NCBI GenBank assembly: GCA_022652545.1
Contig: JALCRM010000002.1
Coordinates: 186,001 to 250,000 of the forward strand
Length of the DNA: 64,000 bases
Direction: 5' to 3'
Source: Lachnospiraceae bacterium
Lineage (GTDB): Bacteria > Bacillota > Clostridia > Lachnospirales > Lachnospiraceae
Shown here: one piece after another, positions 41,133-51,042 of the stretch
Layout of the letters: each line of letters starts with the position of its first letter
Numbering within the stretch: position 1 is the stretch's first letter
Made by a program: the position numbers and the translations under genes
The notes under the pieces: generated by a model
Database searches by the model: none
The model's input: the letters and a program-made list of their open reading frames with translations, nothing else
What the model was told of the DNA's origin: nothing

Positions 41133-42026
41133 ATGAAGATCGCTTTTACCAAAATGCAGGGCTGCGGCAATGACTATATCTACGTGAACGGTATCGGACA
41201 GTCCGTTCCGGAGGCGGAGAGGGGCAGGATCGCCCGGAAACTGAGCGACCGGCATTTCGGCATAGGCAGCGACGGACTGATCGTGATCGACCCTCCGACA
41301 CTTCCGGGATCCGATTTCCAGATGTCGATGTACAATGCGGACGGTTCAAAGGGAAAAATGTGCGGCAACGGCATACGCTGCGTGGGAAAATATGTCTATG
41401 ACCACGGGATGACGGGCCGCAGGGAAGTACATATTGAGAGCTGCGGGGTCCCGCACACGCTCCTCCTGCAGACGGACGGCGGGAAGGCGACGGGAGCTGT
41501 CGTGGACATGGGCGCGCCGATCCTGCGTGCCGGCGATATTCCCGTGACGATGCCGGGCGGCGCCGATGTACCGCAGATCGTGGATGAGCCCGTCGAGGCG
41601 GGCGGACGGATCTGGCACATGACCTGCGTATCCATGGGCAATCCGCACGCGGTCATCTTTCCGGACAGGGACGCGGGAAACGGTTCCGTGGCCGTTCCTC
41701 TTGCCCGGATGGATCTTGAAAAACTGGGACCGTGTTTTGAAAACAACCCGAGGTTTCCGGACAGGACCAACACCGAGTTCGTGCATGTGACGGACCGGGA
41801 AAACGTCGAGATGCGCGTATGGGAACGGGGAAGCGGCGAGACGCTGGCCTGCGGCACGGGGTGCTGCGCGACCGGTGTGGCCTGTGTGCTGAACGGACTG
41901 ACGGACGCGAAGATACGCGTGCACGTTCTGGGCGGTATACTGGAGATCGAGTGGGACAGGGAACGGAACCGGGTCATGATGACCGGCCCCGCGGAGACGG
42001 TTTTTGACGGTACAGTCGAAGTATAA
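41133..42026 (+). CDS. dapF: Diaminopimelate epimerase
   Basis: [48 protein letters not shown]. Confidence 0.97.
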   Translation: MKIAFTKMQGCGNDYIYVNGIGQSVPEAERGRIARKLSDRHFGIGSDGLIVIDPPTLPGSDFQMSMYNADGSKGKMCGNGIRCVGKYVYDHGMTGRREVHIESCGVPHTLLLQTDGGKATGAVVDMGAPILRAGDIPVTMPGGADVPQIVDEPVEAGGRIWHMTCVSMGNPHAVIFPDRDAGNGSVAVPLARMDLEKLGPCFENNPRFPDRTNTEFVHVTDRENVEMRVWERGSGETLACGTGCCATGVACVLNGLTDAKIRVHVLGGILEIEWDRERNRVMMTGPAETVFDGTVEV

Positions 42027-42040
42027 GGTACAGGAGGGCG

Positions 42041-42826
42041 TTGAAGGTGCACTATTCGCAGGATCCTACCAGGCAGTATCATATCCAGGTTGCAAAGGGC
42101 GAGGTCGGCAGGTACGTGCTTCTGCCGGGAGACCCGAAGCGCTGTGAAAAAATCGCACAGTATTTTGATGCACCGAGGCTGGTCGCGGACAACCGCGAGT
42201 TCACGACGTATACGGGGACGCTCGGCGGCGTGCCCGTAAGTGTGACTTCGACCGGCATCGGCGGGCCTTCCGCGGCGATCGCCGTGCAGGAGCTTGTGAA
42301 CTGCGGCGCGGATACTTTTCTTCGCGTGGGGACCTGCGGAGGCATGCAGACCGACATCCTTAGCGGTGACATCGTGATCGCCAGTTCATCGGTGCGCATG
42401 GAAGGGACGAGCAGGGAGTACGCGCCGATCGAATATCCCGCGGTCGCGGATCTGGACGTTGTGAATGCAATGGTGTCTGCTTCCGCAAAGCTGGGTACGC
42501 GGTACCATGTGGGAGTCTCACAGAGCAAGGATTCTTTTTACGGGCAGCATGACCCTGAAAGCATGCCGGTCGGCTATGAGCTGCAGAACAAGTGGCAGGC
42601 GTGGCTGCGTATGGGGTGCCTGGCCAGCGAAATGGAGAGCGCGGCGATCTTCATCGTTTCGCAGTACCTCCGTGTGCGGGCGGGGGCGCTCTTTCTTGTG
42701 ATGGCAAACCAGGAGAGGGAAAGGCAGGGACTTGAGAACCCGGTCGTGCACGACATGGAGCTTCCGATCCGTACTGCCGTGGAGGCAGTGCGGATACTGA
42801 TCAGCAAAGACAATAGCGGCATTTGA
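42041..42826 (+). CDS. udp: Uridine phosphorylase-family nucleoside phosphorylase (TTG start)
   Basis: [54 protein letters not shown]. Confidence 0.9.
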   Translation: MKVHYSQDPTRQYHIQVAKGEVGRYVLLPGDPKRCEKIAQYFDAPRLVADNREFTTYTGTLGGVPVSVTSTGIGGPSAAIAVQELVNCGADTFLRVGTCGGMQTDILSGDIVIASSSVRMEGTSREYAPIEYPAVADLDVVNAMVSASAKLGTRYHVGVSQSKDSFYGQHDPESMPVGYELQNKWQAWLRMGCLASEMESAAIFIVSQYLRVRAGALFLVMANQERERQGLENPVVHDMELPIRTAVEAVRILISKDNSGI

Positions 42827-42853
42827 CAAGGAATATACCTAAGGAGGCATGTA

Positions 42854-43861
42854 ATGATGGAGCAGTATACAGCATCTGAAAACAGATACAACGATATGGT
42901 TTACAACCGGGTCGGTATGAGCGGCCTGAAATTTCCCGCCATTTCCCTCGGCTTCTGGCACAACTTCGGGACGAACGGCAACTTCGACACGATGCGGGAA
43001 GTCTGCCGGACAGCCTTTGACAGCGGGATCACGCAGTTCGACCTGGCGAACAACTACGGGCCCGAATACGGGAGCGCGGAGGAGAACCTGGGGCGCATCC
43101 TGGATGCTGATTTCCGCCCCTACAGGGACGAACTGGTCATCACCACGAAGGCAGGGTACGATATGTGGCCGGGTCCTTACGGCGACCACGGCAGCAGGAA
43201 ATATCTGATCGCCAGCCTGGACCAGAGCCTGAAGAGAATGAAACTGGATTATGTCGATATCTTTTACCATCACAGGATGGATCCTGACACACCGCTGGAG
43301 GAGTCGATGACGGCTCTGGCGGATATAGTCCGCAGCGGGAAAGCCCTTTATGCAGGCATCTCTAACTATGACAGGGACAATACGGAGAAAGCGGCGAAGA
43401 TACTGCGCGATCTTCACTGCCCGTTCATCGTCAACCAGAGGTGTTACAACATCCTGAACCGCACCATTGAGGAGGACGGCGTCAAAGAATACTGCCGGAG
43501 CCACGGCATCGGCATCATCGCCTACAGCCCGCTGGCGCAGGGACTCCTGACCGGCAAGTATCTGCATGGCGTGCCTTCTGACAGCCGGATCGCAAAAGGC
43601 TCCCGTTTCCTGCATACCTCCGATCTGACGCCCGAGCGCATACAGCAGATCGCCGACCTGGACAGGATTGCCAAAGAACGCGGACAGGACCTTGCACAGA
43701 TGGCCCTTTCCTGGATCCTCAGGGACGGCGGAGTCTGCTCGGTGATCATAGGTGCATCCAAGCCCTCGCAGATCACGGACAACGTGGCGGCTGTCAGCCA
43801 CACGTCCTTTACGGAGGAGGAACTCGCCGCGATCGATGAGATCAGCGCAAGGGTAAAGTGA
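42854..43861 (+). CDS. Aldo/keto reductase (YghZ-like)
   Basis: LSLGFWHNFGTNG ... FDLANNYGPEYGSAEENLGRIL ... GIIAYSPLAQGLLTGKY. Confidence 0.92.
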   Translation: MMEQYTASENRYNDMVYNRVGMSGLKFPAISLGFWHNFGTNGNFDTMREVCRTAFDSGITQFDLANNYGPEYGSAEENLGRILDADFRPYRDELVITTKAGYDMWPGPYGDHGSRKYLIASLDQSLKRMKLDYVDIFYHHRMDPDTPLEESMTALADIVRSGKALYAGISNYDRDNTEKAAKILRDLHCPFIVNQRCYNILNRTIEEDGVKEYCRSHGIGIIAYSPLAQGLLTGKYLHGVPSDSRIAKGSRFLHTSDLTPERIQQIADLDRIAKERGQDLAQMALSWILRDGGVCSVIIGASKPSQITDNVAAVSHTSFTEEELAAIDEISARVK

Positions 43862-43919
43862 TCTGGCGAAAGCAGGAACTGTTTTACCGGTATCGGACAG
43901 CTGAGGGAGGATGCACGAA

Positions 43920-46757
43920 ATGAAGTCTGGCAGAGATTCGTATTCGCGAAAATTCATACTGATTCTTCTGCTGCTTCTTCTGTCAGCGGCGGCGCTCCTG
44001 CCGGGACTGCGTACGCAGGCCGCGGATAAAAGGCGTACCGTCAAGGTCGCTGTCCTGAACAACTCGGTTTTTGCCTATCAGGATGAAAACGGCGTCTGGA
44101 GCGGCATGGACGTCGAACTCATGATCAGCATTGCACAAAAGGCGGACTTTGACGTCGAATTCATAGATTCCGGTGCGGATCCGGACTTTCTCGGGAACCT
44201 GGACAACGGTACCTACGATATGGTGGCCGATGTGGCGATCACCCCGGAGCGGGAGGAAAAGTATCTGTTTACCGACGAGTCCATGGGCAGCATCAACAAT
44301 ACCCTGGCCGTGCGGGCGGATGACAACCGATGGGATTACGGGAACATCGACCAGGTCTCGAACATGAAGATCGGGACTGTTGCCACCTATGCGAACAACA
44401 GCGATTTCCGGACATGGTGCAGCAAGCACCGTGTCACCCCCGTGATCATCGAATACAAAGATACCGATACAATGACGTCAGCCCTGAAAAATGGAGAGAT
44501 CGACGGAGAGGTCTACAGCGCGGCCAGCGGGGAAGACTATACCAGCCAGTTCCGCACGATCATGAAATTTCTGCCGGAAACATACGCCTTCGCGTTCAGG
44601 AAAGACGACGTTGAACTCAAGAACAGGGTAGATGCGGCCATTGCGCAGATCCTGTCGGTCAATATAGACTACCTGACGAACCTGAAGAACAAATACGAAA
44701 CACAGTTCAATAATAATGTTCTCCCGCTTTCTTCGGAAGAAAAGGACTATATTGCAAAACACCCCGTGATCACGGTGGCGGTCACATCCGACGATCATCC
44801 GTATTATGAGAAGGCCGCCAATGGCGAGGACAAGGGCATCATTCCGGATTATTACAAGCTGCTTACAGATTGGTCTGGGCTGCAGTTCCGTTATTCGGTT
44901 TTTCCTGATTACGATTCCCAGGCGGAGGCGGTCCGGGAGGGAAAGGCCGATATTCTCGGCATGTACGGCAACGGACTGATCGCTGCATATCAGGAGGGCC
45001 TGTCGCTGACGGACAGTATTTCGTCCGTGAACTGCATCCTTCTTACCAATCCGGGTTTTGACATCTCCAAAGTGGGAAAGGTCGCTGTACTCACAAAATC
45101 GTCAGATTCGCTGCAGATCGGGCTCAGCAGGCTGTACCCGGATGCAAAACTCCTGCAGTACGCCAATGCGGAGGAATGTTTTGACGCGGTAAGGACCGGT
45201 AAAACGGATGCCGCACTGGTCGGGCTTCCAAGTGCTACGTGGCTGATCAACCAGACAAATTCGACTTTATACAGCGTCATTCCCGTTTCCGGCATCAGTT
45301 TTGACCTCTGCGCAGCCGTCAGGGAGGATGAACAGACGCTGTGCTCCATCCTGAACAAAGGGATCGCCGTGACAAAGGGAAAATTTACGGGGATCGTGAC
45401 AAACGACACTCTGCCGGACGAAACTTTTGTGACGACGATTTCCCGGATGCCGCCGGTCCTGACTCTTACGATCATCGGTGTCCTGCTTGTACTCGTGATC
45501 GGTCTGATGTGGACGATCATCATGCTGCGTATGAGGCAGAAGGAGCGTGCAGCCCTGCTGGCAGCGCAGGCGGAAACGGAACGCGAGAGGATCAGGGTCG
45601 AGGAGATACAAAGGGATACCGAAGCGCAGAACCGTTTCTTTGCGAACATCAGCCACGATATGCGCACGCCGCTCAATGCCATTCTGGGCTTTGCTACCCT
45701 TGCGGAAAAGGAAGATATCGATGAAGAAAAGCGCAGGGATTATCTTTCGAAGATCCATCTCTCCGGGAAACTGCTGATGGACCTGGTGAACGATACTCTG
45801 ACGCTTTCCAAGGTGAACAGCGGAAAACTGGAACTGAAACCGGAGCCGGCCCGTGCCCGGGAACTGTTTGAGTCCATCATAGTACCGATCCGTGAAACGG
45901 CAGCGAAGAAGAACATTGCCTTTACAGTGGACTATTCCGGCATGCAGGACCGGACGATCCTGGTCGATGAACTGAGCCTCCAGAAGATCCTGCTGAACCT
46001 GCTTTCGAATGCGGTCCAGTATACGCAGGAGGGCGGGCATGTACGCCTGCGGCTGTACAACGACCCTCCCGAAGGGAAAGATTCGGATTCGGTCATCGTC
46101 GTACAGGATGACGGGATCGGCATTTCTCCGGAGTTTCTGCCGCATGTTTTCGAACCCTTTGCACAGGAAAAGCGGCATGGGTATGAATCCGTAGGTACCG
46201 GCCTCGGTCTTTCCATCGTCAAACAGCTGGTCGACCTGATGGGCGGGACCATCCAGGTACAGAGCGAAGAACAGAATGGTACGACCTTTACGGTGCGGCT
46301 GCATCTTAAGGAAGCAGAGGGCGGCATGACTCCGGCGGCAGAGCAGAAGTCTGCGCCGGCAGCGGACCTGAGAGGCAGGAAGATACTGCTCTGTGAAGAC
46401 AATGCGCTGAATGTCGAGATCGCAGTCGCTTTCCTGAAGGAGGAAGGGATGTCCGTCGATGTGGCGGGTAACGGTCTGGAAGGCGTCCGGAAATTCCGAA
46501 AAAGCGGACCGCGGGAATACAGCGCGATCCTGATGGACCTCCGCATGCCCGTCATGGACGGCCTGGAGGCGGCGAGGAAGATCAGATCCAGCGAGCACAG
46601 CGACGCCGGGACCATACCGATCATTGCAATGACAGCGGACGCGCTGGGAGAGAGCGTAAGGGCAGCAGAAGAAGCGGGCATGAACGGCTATCTGACAAAA
46701 CCGGTGGATCCGAAGCAGCTGTATGAAAAACTTGCAGCCGTACTGTCTGCCCGGTGA
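43920..46757 (+). CDS. Hybrid sensor histidine kinase: two periplasmic SBP_bac_3-like domains, HisKA, HATPase, receiver
   Basis: ISHDMRTPLNAILGF; DDGIGISPEFLPHVFEPF; GTGLGLSIVKQLVDLMGG; receiver LLCEDNALN ... AILMDLRMPVMDGLEA; ORF track start 43911. Confidence 0.9.
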   Translation: MKSGRDSYSRKFILILLLLLLSAAALLPGLRTQAADKRRTVKVAVLNNSVFAYQDENGVWSGMDVELMISIAQKADFDVEFIDSGADPDFLGNLDNGTYDMVADVAITPEREEKYLFTDESMGSINNTLAVRADDNRWDYGNIDQVSNMKIGTVATYANNSDFRTWCSKHRVTPVIIEYKDTDTMTSALKNGEIDGEVYSAASGEDYTSQFRTIMKFLPETYAFAFRKDDVELKNRVDAAIAQILSVNIDYLTNLKNKYETQFNNNVLPLSSEEKDYIAKHPVITVAVTSDDHPYYEKAANGEDKGIIPDYYKLLTDWSGLQFRYSVFPDYDSQAEAVREGKADILGMYGNGLIAAYQEGLSLTDSISSVNCILLTNPGFDISKVGKVAVLTKSSDSLQIGLSRLYPDAKLLQYANAEECFDAVRTGKTDAALVGLPSATWLINQTNSTLYSVIPVSGISFDLCAAVREDEQTLCSILNKGIAVTKGKFTGIVTNDTLPDETFVTTISRMPPVLTLTIIGVLLVLVIGLMWTIIMLRMRQKERAALLAAQAETERERIRVEEIQRDTEAQNRFFANISHDMRTPLNAILGFATLAEKEDIDEEKRRDYLSKIHLSGKLLMDLVNDTLTLSKVNSGKLELKPEPARARELFESIIVPIRETAAKKNIAFTVDYSGMQDRTILVDELSLQKILLNLLSNAVQYTQEGGHVRLRLYNDPPEGKDSDSVIVVQDDGIGISPEFLPHVFEPFAQEKRHGYESVGTGLGLSIVKQLVDLMGGTIQVQSEEQNGTTFTVRLHLKEAEGGMTPAAEQKSAPAADLRGRKILLCEDNALNVEIAVAFLKEEGMSVDVAGNGLEGVRKFRKSGPREYSAILMDLRMPVMDGLEAARKIRSSEHSDAGTIPIIAMTADALGESVRAAEEAGMNGYLTKPVDPKQLYEKLAAVLSAR

Positions 46758-46806
46758 TTTTTCCCGGAGAGCGGCCGTATGTCTGCTCACGCAATTCTCC
46801 GTACGG

Positions 46807-46835
46807 TTGACTTTTGCCTGCGGGGGAAGTATATT
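46807..46835 (+). promoter_or_regulatory. Promoter TTGACT-17-TATATT for T-box/thrS
   Basis: -35 46807-46812, 17-nt spacer, -10 46830-46835. Confidence 0.7.
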
Positions 46836-46840
46836 TGGGA

Positions 46841-47080
46841 TGCGTTGACGGAGACCCTTTCCGGCAGATGGTTTGAAGCAGAGATCCGGTATCGCGGCGG
46901 GAGCCGCGGCTGAAAGTACCGGGCAGACCGCCGGCCAGGCACCCCTCCCGAGCTGCGGTGCGAGAAAGCAAGCATCGCCGCAGGCCTGCGTTACGGGCGT
47001 GAATGAGTGAAAAGTCAAGGTGGGACCGTGTTGAAGAGACACCCTTGGACGGCGTATTGCTGTCCGGGGGTTTTTATTTT
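46841..47080 (+). promoter_or_regulatory. T-box leader (tRNA-Thr sensing), with terminator hairpin at about 47042-47076
   Basis: T-box core AAGTCAAGGTGGGACCGTG (47012-47030) followed by CCCTTGGAC...GTCCGGGGGTTTTT upstream of thrS; ACC at 46918-46920 is a plausible Thr specifier. Confidence 0.85.
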
Positions 47081-47096
47081 ACCGGCTGCCCTATTC

Positions 47097-47124
47097 GGAG
47101 AACCTTTGGTTCTCCTCAAGGAGG
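47097..47124 (+). promoter_or_regulatory. SD-proximal hairpin element, copy C
   Basis: GGAGAACC-TTT-GGTTCTCC-TCAA-GGAGG, 7 nt before ATG 47132. Confidence 0.75.
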
Positions 47125-47131
47125 TATTAGC

Positions 47132-47245
47132 ATGACGCTGTGCGCCGATGCGCCCATCGTCATGTCGCAGCAGCGGTGCCAGAGAACGGCACCGGCTGCC
47201 CTATTCGGAGAACCTTTGGTTCTCCTCAAGGAGGTATTAACATGA
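47132..47245 (+). CDS. Possible leader peptide uORF1 MTLCADAPIVMSQQRCQRTAPAALFGEPLVLLKEVLT
   Basis: SD GGAGG 7 nt upstream; stop overlaps the ATG of uORF2 (ATGA). Confidence 0.4.
   Translation: MTLCADAPIVMSQQRCQRTAPAALFGEPLVLLKEVLT
47207..47234 (+). promoter_or_regulatory. SD-proximal hairpin element, copy D
   Basis: GGAGAACC-TTT-GGTTCTCC-TCAA-GGAGG, 7 nt before ATG 47242. Confidence 0.75.
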
Positions 47246-47277
47246 CGCTGTGCGCCGATGCGCCCACCGTCATGTAG
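47242..47277 (+). CDS. Possible leader peptide uORF2 MTLCADAPTVM
   Basis: SD GGAGG 7 nt upstream; TAG stop before copy E. Confidence 0.35.
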   Translation: MTLCADAPTVM

Positions 47278-47310
47278 CGGCAGCGGCGCTTCGCGCCGGC
47301 CGCCCTATTC

Positions 47311-47339
47311 GGAGAATCTGAAGATTCTCCTCAAGGAGG
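47311..47339 (+). promoter_or_regulatory. SD-proximal hairpin element, copy E (thrS ribosome-binding site)
   Basis: GGAGAATC-TGAA-GATTCTCC-TCAA-GGAGG, 6 nt before thrS ATG. Confidence 0.8.
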
Positions 47340-47345
47340 TATTAC

Positions 47346-49124
47346 ATGAAGATCATTTACAATGACGGCCACACGGAAGAATGTCCCGCGGATCAGGAAG
47401 TGCATGTACTGCGTCATTCAGCGGCGCACATCATGGCGCAGGCGGTCAAGCGCCTGTATCCGGATGCGAAGTTCGCGTTCGGCCCTGCGACGGAGAAGGG
47501 ATTCTATTACGATATCGACATGGGCGATGTGAAACTCACCGATGAGGATCTTCAGAAGATTGAAGACGAGATGCACAAGATCACAAAGGAGAACCTGCCG
47601 TTCAAAGCATTCACGCTGCCCCGCGACGAGGCCGTGAAGCTCATGCAGGAGCGCGGAGAATCCTATAAAGTGGAGCATATTTCGGACCTGAAGGACGATG
47701 AACCGATCACCTTCTTCCAGCAGGGCGAATACATCGACATGTGCGTGGGACCTCACATCTGCTATACGAAGGCACTGAAGGCCTTCAAGATCACGTCCCA
47801 GTCCGGCGCTTACTGGCGCGCAGACCAGAACAACAAGATGCTGACCCGTATCAACGGCATTGCGTTTGCTTCCAAGGAAGACCTTGAAAAGTTCGAGACC
47901 ATACAGGCGGAGGCTGAGAAGCGGGACCACCGCAGGATCGGCCGTGAGATGGATCTTTTCGCCTTCATGGACGAGGGCCCCGGCTTTCCGTTTATCCTGC
48001 CCAACGGCATGATCATCCGCAATGAGCTCATGAAGTACTGGAGAGAACTTCACAGGCGCGACGGCTATCTGGAGATCGAGACGCCGGTCATGCTGAACCA
48101 GTCACTCTGGGTGACCTCCGGTCACTGGGCACATTATAAGGACAACATGTTCACGTCCACGATTGACGATCAGCTTTACTGCATCAAGCCGATGAACTGC
48201 CCCGGCTCCATGCTGGTCTACAAGAACAGGCCCCGTTCCTACAAGGAACTGCCGCTGCGCTATGCAGAGGTCGGTCTGGTGCACCGCTATGAGAAGTCCG
48301 GCGAACTGCACGGCCTGATGAGGGTCCGCTGCTTCCACCAGGACGATGCGCATGAGTACATGGCCCCTGAGCAGGTGGAAGGCGAGATCGAGCACATCGT
48401 ACACCTGATCAACGAAGTTTATCAGAAGTTCGGATTCAAGTACTTTGTCGAACTTTCCACGATGCCCGATGACCACATAGGTTCCGACGAGGACTGGGAG
48501 AACGCGACGAACGGCCTGCGGAACGCGCTTGAGCACCTCGGCATCGAGTATATCGTAAACGAGGGCGACGGCGCCTTCTACGGCCCGAAGATCGACTTCC
48601 ATCTGGAAGACTGCCTCGGCAGGACCTGGCAGTGCGGCACGATACAGCTCGACTTCCAGCTGCCGCAGAACTTTGAGGCAAAATACATCGGCGCGGACGG
48701 CGAGCTGCATACCCCGGTCATGATCCACAGAGTTGTGTTCGGCTCCGTCGAGCGTTTCATGGGCATCCTGATCGAGCACCTTGCAGGCAAGTTCCCGGTA
48801 TGGCTCGCTCCCGTGCAGGTCAAGGTTCTGCCGGTCTCCGACAAGAGTCTCGAGTATGCGACAGGCATTTACCGGAAACTGTTCGAAGCAGGTATCCGTG
48901 TGAAGCTCGATGACCGCGGCGAGAAGATCGGTTACAAGATCCGCGAGGCACAGCAGGTGGACCGCGTACCGTACATGCTCGTCATCGGGCAGCAGGAGCA
49001 GGAGAACGGGACGCTGACCGTACGCAACAGGGATACGGCGGAGTCGCAGACGATGTCCGTGGAAGAGTTCATTGCAGGCGTGGAGAAAGAGATCGCGGAC
49101 AGATCAATGAAGAACGGACTTTGA
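47346..49124 (+). CDS. thrS: Threonyl-tRNA synthetase
   Basis: HSAAHIMAQAVKRLYPDAKFAFGPATEKGFYYDID; MRVRCFHQDDAHEYM. Confidence 0.98.
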   Translation: MKIIYNDGHTEECPADQEVHVLRHSAAHIMAQAVKRLYPDAKFAFGPATEKGFYYDIDMGDVKLTDEDLQKIEDEMHKITKENLPFKAFTLPRDEAVKLMQERGESYKVEHISDLKDDEPITFFQQGEYIDMCVGPHICYTKALKAFKITSQSGAYWRADQNNKMLTRINGIAFASKEDLEKFETIQAEAEKRDHRRIGREMDLFAFMDEGPGFPFILPNGMIIRNELMKYWRELHRRDGYLEIETPVMLNQSLWVTSGHWAHYKDNMFTSTIDDQLYCIKPMNCPGSMLVYKNRPRSYKELPLRYAEVGLVHRYEKSGELHGLMRVRCFHQDDAHEYMAPEQVEGEIEHIVHLINEVYQKFGFKYFVELSTMPDDHIGSDEDWENATNGLRNALEHLGIEYIVNEGDGAFYGPKIDFHLEDCLGRTWQCGTIQLDFQLPQNFEAKYIGADGELHTPVMIHRVVFGSVERFMGILIEHLAGKFPVWLAPVQVKVLPVSDKSLEYATGIYRKLFEAGIRVKLDDRGEKIGYKIREAQQVDRVPYMLVIGQQEQENGTLTVRNRDTAESQTMSVEEFIAGVEKEIADRSMKNGL

Positions 49125-49148
49125 GGACAGGCACCGGCTGTCTTATTC

Positions 49149-49177
49149 GGAGGATCTGACGATTCTCCTTATGGAGG
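49149..49177 (+). promoter_or_regulatory. SD-proximal hairpin element, copy F
   Basis: GGAGGATC-TGAC-GATTCTCC-TTAT-GGAGG, 6 nt before ATG 49184; preceded by CACCGGCTGTCTTATTC as in the thrS copies. Confidence 0.75.
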
Positions 49178-49183
49178 GATAAA

Positions 49184-49693
49184 ATGACGATACTGGAACA
49201 GTGGCGCGCCAAGGCATATGACGAAAAGGCGGACAAGGGAAAACTGCAGGCCCTCTGGACGGACTACTTCCGCTGTGAGAAGGGGATCTATGAAAAACTG
49301 CTGGCGGAGCCCGACAAAGCGGTAAAGGGCACTGTGGACGAGCTGGCAGAGAAATTCGGGATCAGCCAGGAGTACATGGTGGGATTCCTCGACGGCATCA
49401 ACGATTCCCTGAAGAAGGCCAACCCGATCGAGACGATGGAGCCTGACACGAAGGTCTCCCTCGCCTTTGACAAGGAGAAGCTCTATAAAAACATGGTCGC
49501 CGCCGGCGCTGACTGGCTGTACAAGCTGCCGCAGTGGAACGACATCTATACAGAAGAAGAGAGAAAGAAACTTTATCTCGAGCAGAAGAAATCCGGAACG
49601 GTGAAGAAGGGACCGAAGGTTTATCCCAATGACCCGTGCCCGTGCGGCTCAGGTAAAAAATACAAGAAGTGCTGCGGAAAGGCCAACTGGTAA
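49184..49693 (+). CDS. SEC-C motif-containing protein
   Basis: C-term [25 protein letters not shown]. Confidence 0.9.
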   Translation: MTILEQWRAKAYDEKADKGKLQALWTDYFRCEKGIYEKLLAEPDKAVKGTVDELAEKFGISQEYMVGFLDGINDSLKKANPIETMEPDTKVSLAFDKEKLYKNMVAAGADWLYKLPQWNDIYTEEERKKLYLEQKKSGTVKKGPKVYPNDPCPCGSGKKYKKCCGKANW

Positions 49694-49708
49694 AGCGGAC
49701 TTTCCCGA

Positions 49709-50209
49709 TCAGATAAGTTTTCCGGCAAACGCTGCTGCATTCGCGAGATCTTTCTCATCCGGATGCAGCAGTGCTTCGTCAAACAGGGAAATACATCTGT
49801 CGATGCGTGCGCTGTTTTCCTCGGAACGCAGGGATTCATAACGCTGGCGTACGCGGATCGGCATTTTGCCCTGGCAGAGGAAGCAGCCCATATACACGCA
49901 GTCATCCGGGATCCAGACTGTGACATTCTCTTCGACCGTATGGAAGTACTCTTCGTCATTTCCCATGCCGCAGGTCCCGAAAACGGCCACTTTTTTGCCG
50001 TGCAGCTCGGAAAGCAGGTTCATGACATCGATCCCGCAGGTGCCGCGGTTGTTCCAGAAGCCTATGATATAGAGGTCGGCCGAGAGGTCGTGCTTCCATT
50101 CCCCGATAGGGTACATGTCTTTTTCGACGCTGCCGAGTGCAGAGAAGATGCTTTCGGCTACCATCTTGGTATTTCCCGTTTCACTCGCGTAAATGACCAG
50201 TGTACGCAT
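49709..50209 (-). CDS. Flavodoxin-like protein
   Basis: MRTLVIYASETGNTKMVAESIFSAL; IIGFWNNRGTCG; VAVFGTCGMG. Confidence 0.85.
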   Translation of the reverse strand: MRTLVIYASETGNTKMVAESIFSALGSVEKDMYPIGEWKHDLSADLYIIGFWNNRGTCGIDVMNLLSELHGKKVAVFGTCGMGNDEEYFHTVEENVTVWIPDDCVYMGCFLCQGKMPIRVRQRYESLRSEENSARIDRCISLFDEALLHPDEKDLANAAAFAGKLI

Positions 50210-50229
50210 ATATGCACCTTTCAGGCAGT

Positions 50230-51042
50230 TCAGAACCTGCCGTAGTAGGTTGGCGTCCCGCAGCAGGCGGAACCGCCGCAGAACAGGTTGAGTATGATAT
50301 TGATCAGGCACAGCGAGATGCACCAGCGGGCCGTGCCGCCGGAAGTGGGACTGTAGGCGGTCTGTCTGGACTGATACCAGTTGCTGCCGTACTGCAGCTG
50401 CTGCAGAAGAGAACGGTACTCCGCATTGTCCGGATCCATCTGCACCGCGGTCTGTGCATTCGACTGTGCGGCCACGTTGTTGCCGAGCCCCGCGTTGGCG
50501 ACCGCGCTGTAGTAATACCACTGTGCGCTGCGGTCGGACATGCCGTTCAGTACGTTCATCGCCTCGCTGTAGCGCCGCGCGTTGATAAAGTTGGCCGCCG
50601 CCTTATAGTGCAGGTCCTGCTCGTTTTCGGTGCTCTGCGCGCGCTGTCCTCGCTCGCTGCCGAAATTTCCGGCTCCGGTGAAGGCGCCCCAGAAATCCTC
50701 CCAGCCAAAGCCGCCGAACGGATCGCCGCCGTACTGTCCTCCGGAACCTCCGTAGGAATTCCCGGTGCCGCCGTAAGAATTTCCGTATCCGCTGCCGGTA
50801 TTTCCGGAGCTGCCGTAGGAACTTCCGTAGCCGCGGTCAGACGAAGCGTAGGGATGCGTCTTTTCATACATGATCTGCTGATAGGCGTTCTGCACTTCCT
50901 GGAATTTGCGGTCTGTCTCAGCCTTGTTCGGATTGCTGCCGTTGTTGTCCGGATGGTATTTCCGGATCAGTGTGCGGTAGGCCTTCTTGATCTCTTCGTC
51001 GGAGGCATCCCTCGCGATACCGAGCGTCTTATATGGGTCCAT
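50230..51042 (-). CDS. DnaJ-domain protein
   Basis: MDPYKTLGIARDASDEEIKKAYRTLIRKYHPDNN (HPD motif), Gly/Ser/Tyr-rich middle. Confidence 0.9.
   Translation of the reverse strand: MDPYKTLGIARDASDEEIKKAYRTLIRKYHPDNNGSNPNKAETDRKFQEVQNAYQQIMYEKTHPYASSDRGYGSSYGSSGNTGSGYGNSYGGTGNSYGGSGGQYGGDPFGGFGWEDFWGAFTGAGNFGSERGQRAQSTENEQDLHYKAAANFINARRYSEAMNVLNGMSDRSAQWYYYSAVANAGLGNNVAAQSNAQTAVQMDPDNAEYRSLLQQLQYGSNWYQSRQTAYSPTSGGTARWCISLCLINIILNLFCGGSACCGTPTYYGRF

Larger units (their letters stand above)
47081..47300 (+). repeat. Two tandem 110-bp leader units, each with hairpin, SD and ATG
   Basis: ACCGGCTGCCCTATTCGGAGAACCTTTGGTTCTCCTCAAGGAGGTATTA at 47081 and again at 47191, then near-identical ATGACGCTGTGCGCCGATGCGCCC. 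Confidence 0.95.

Noticed and set aside
50740-50840. Short repeats in the DnaJ-domain gene
   Set aside because: Low-complexity Gly/Ser/Tyr linker, common between J-domain and C-terminal region.
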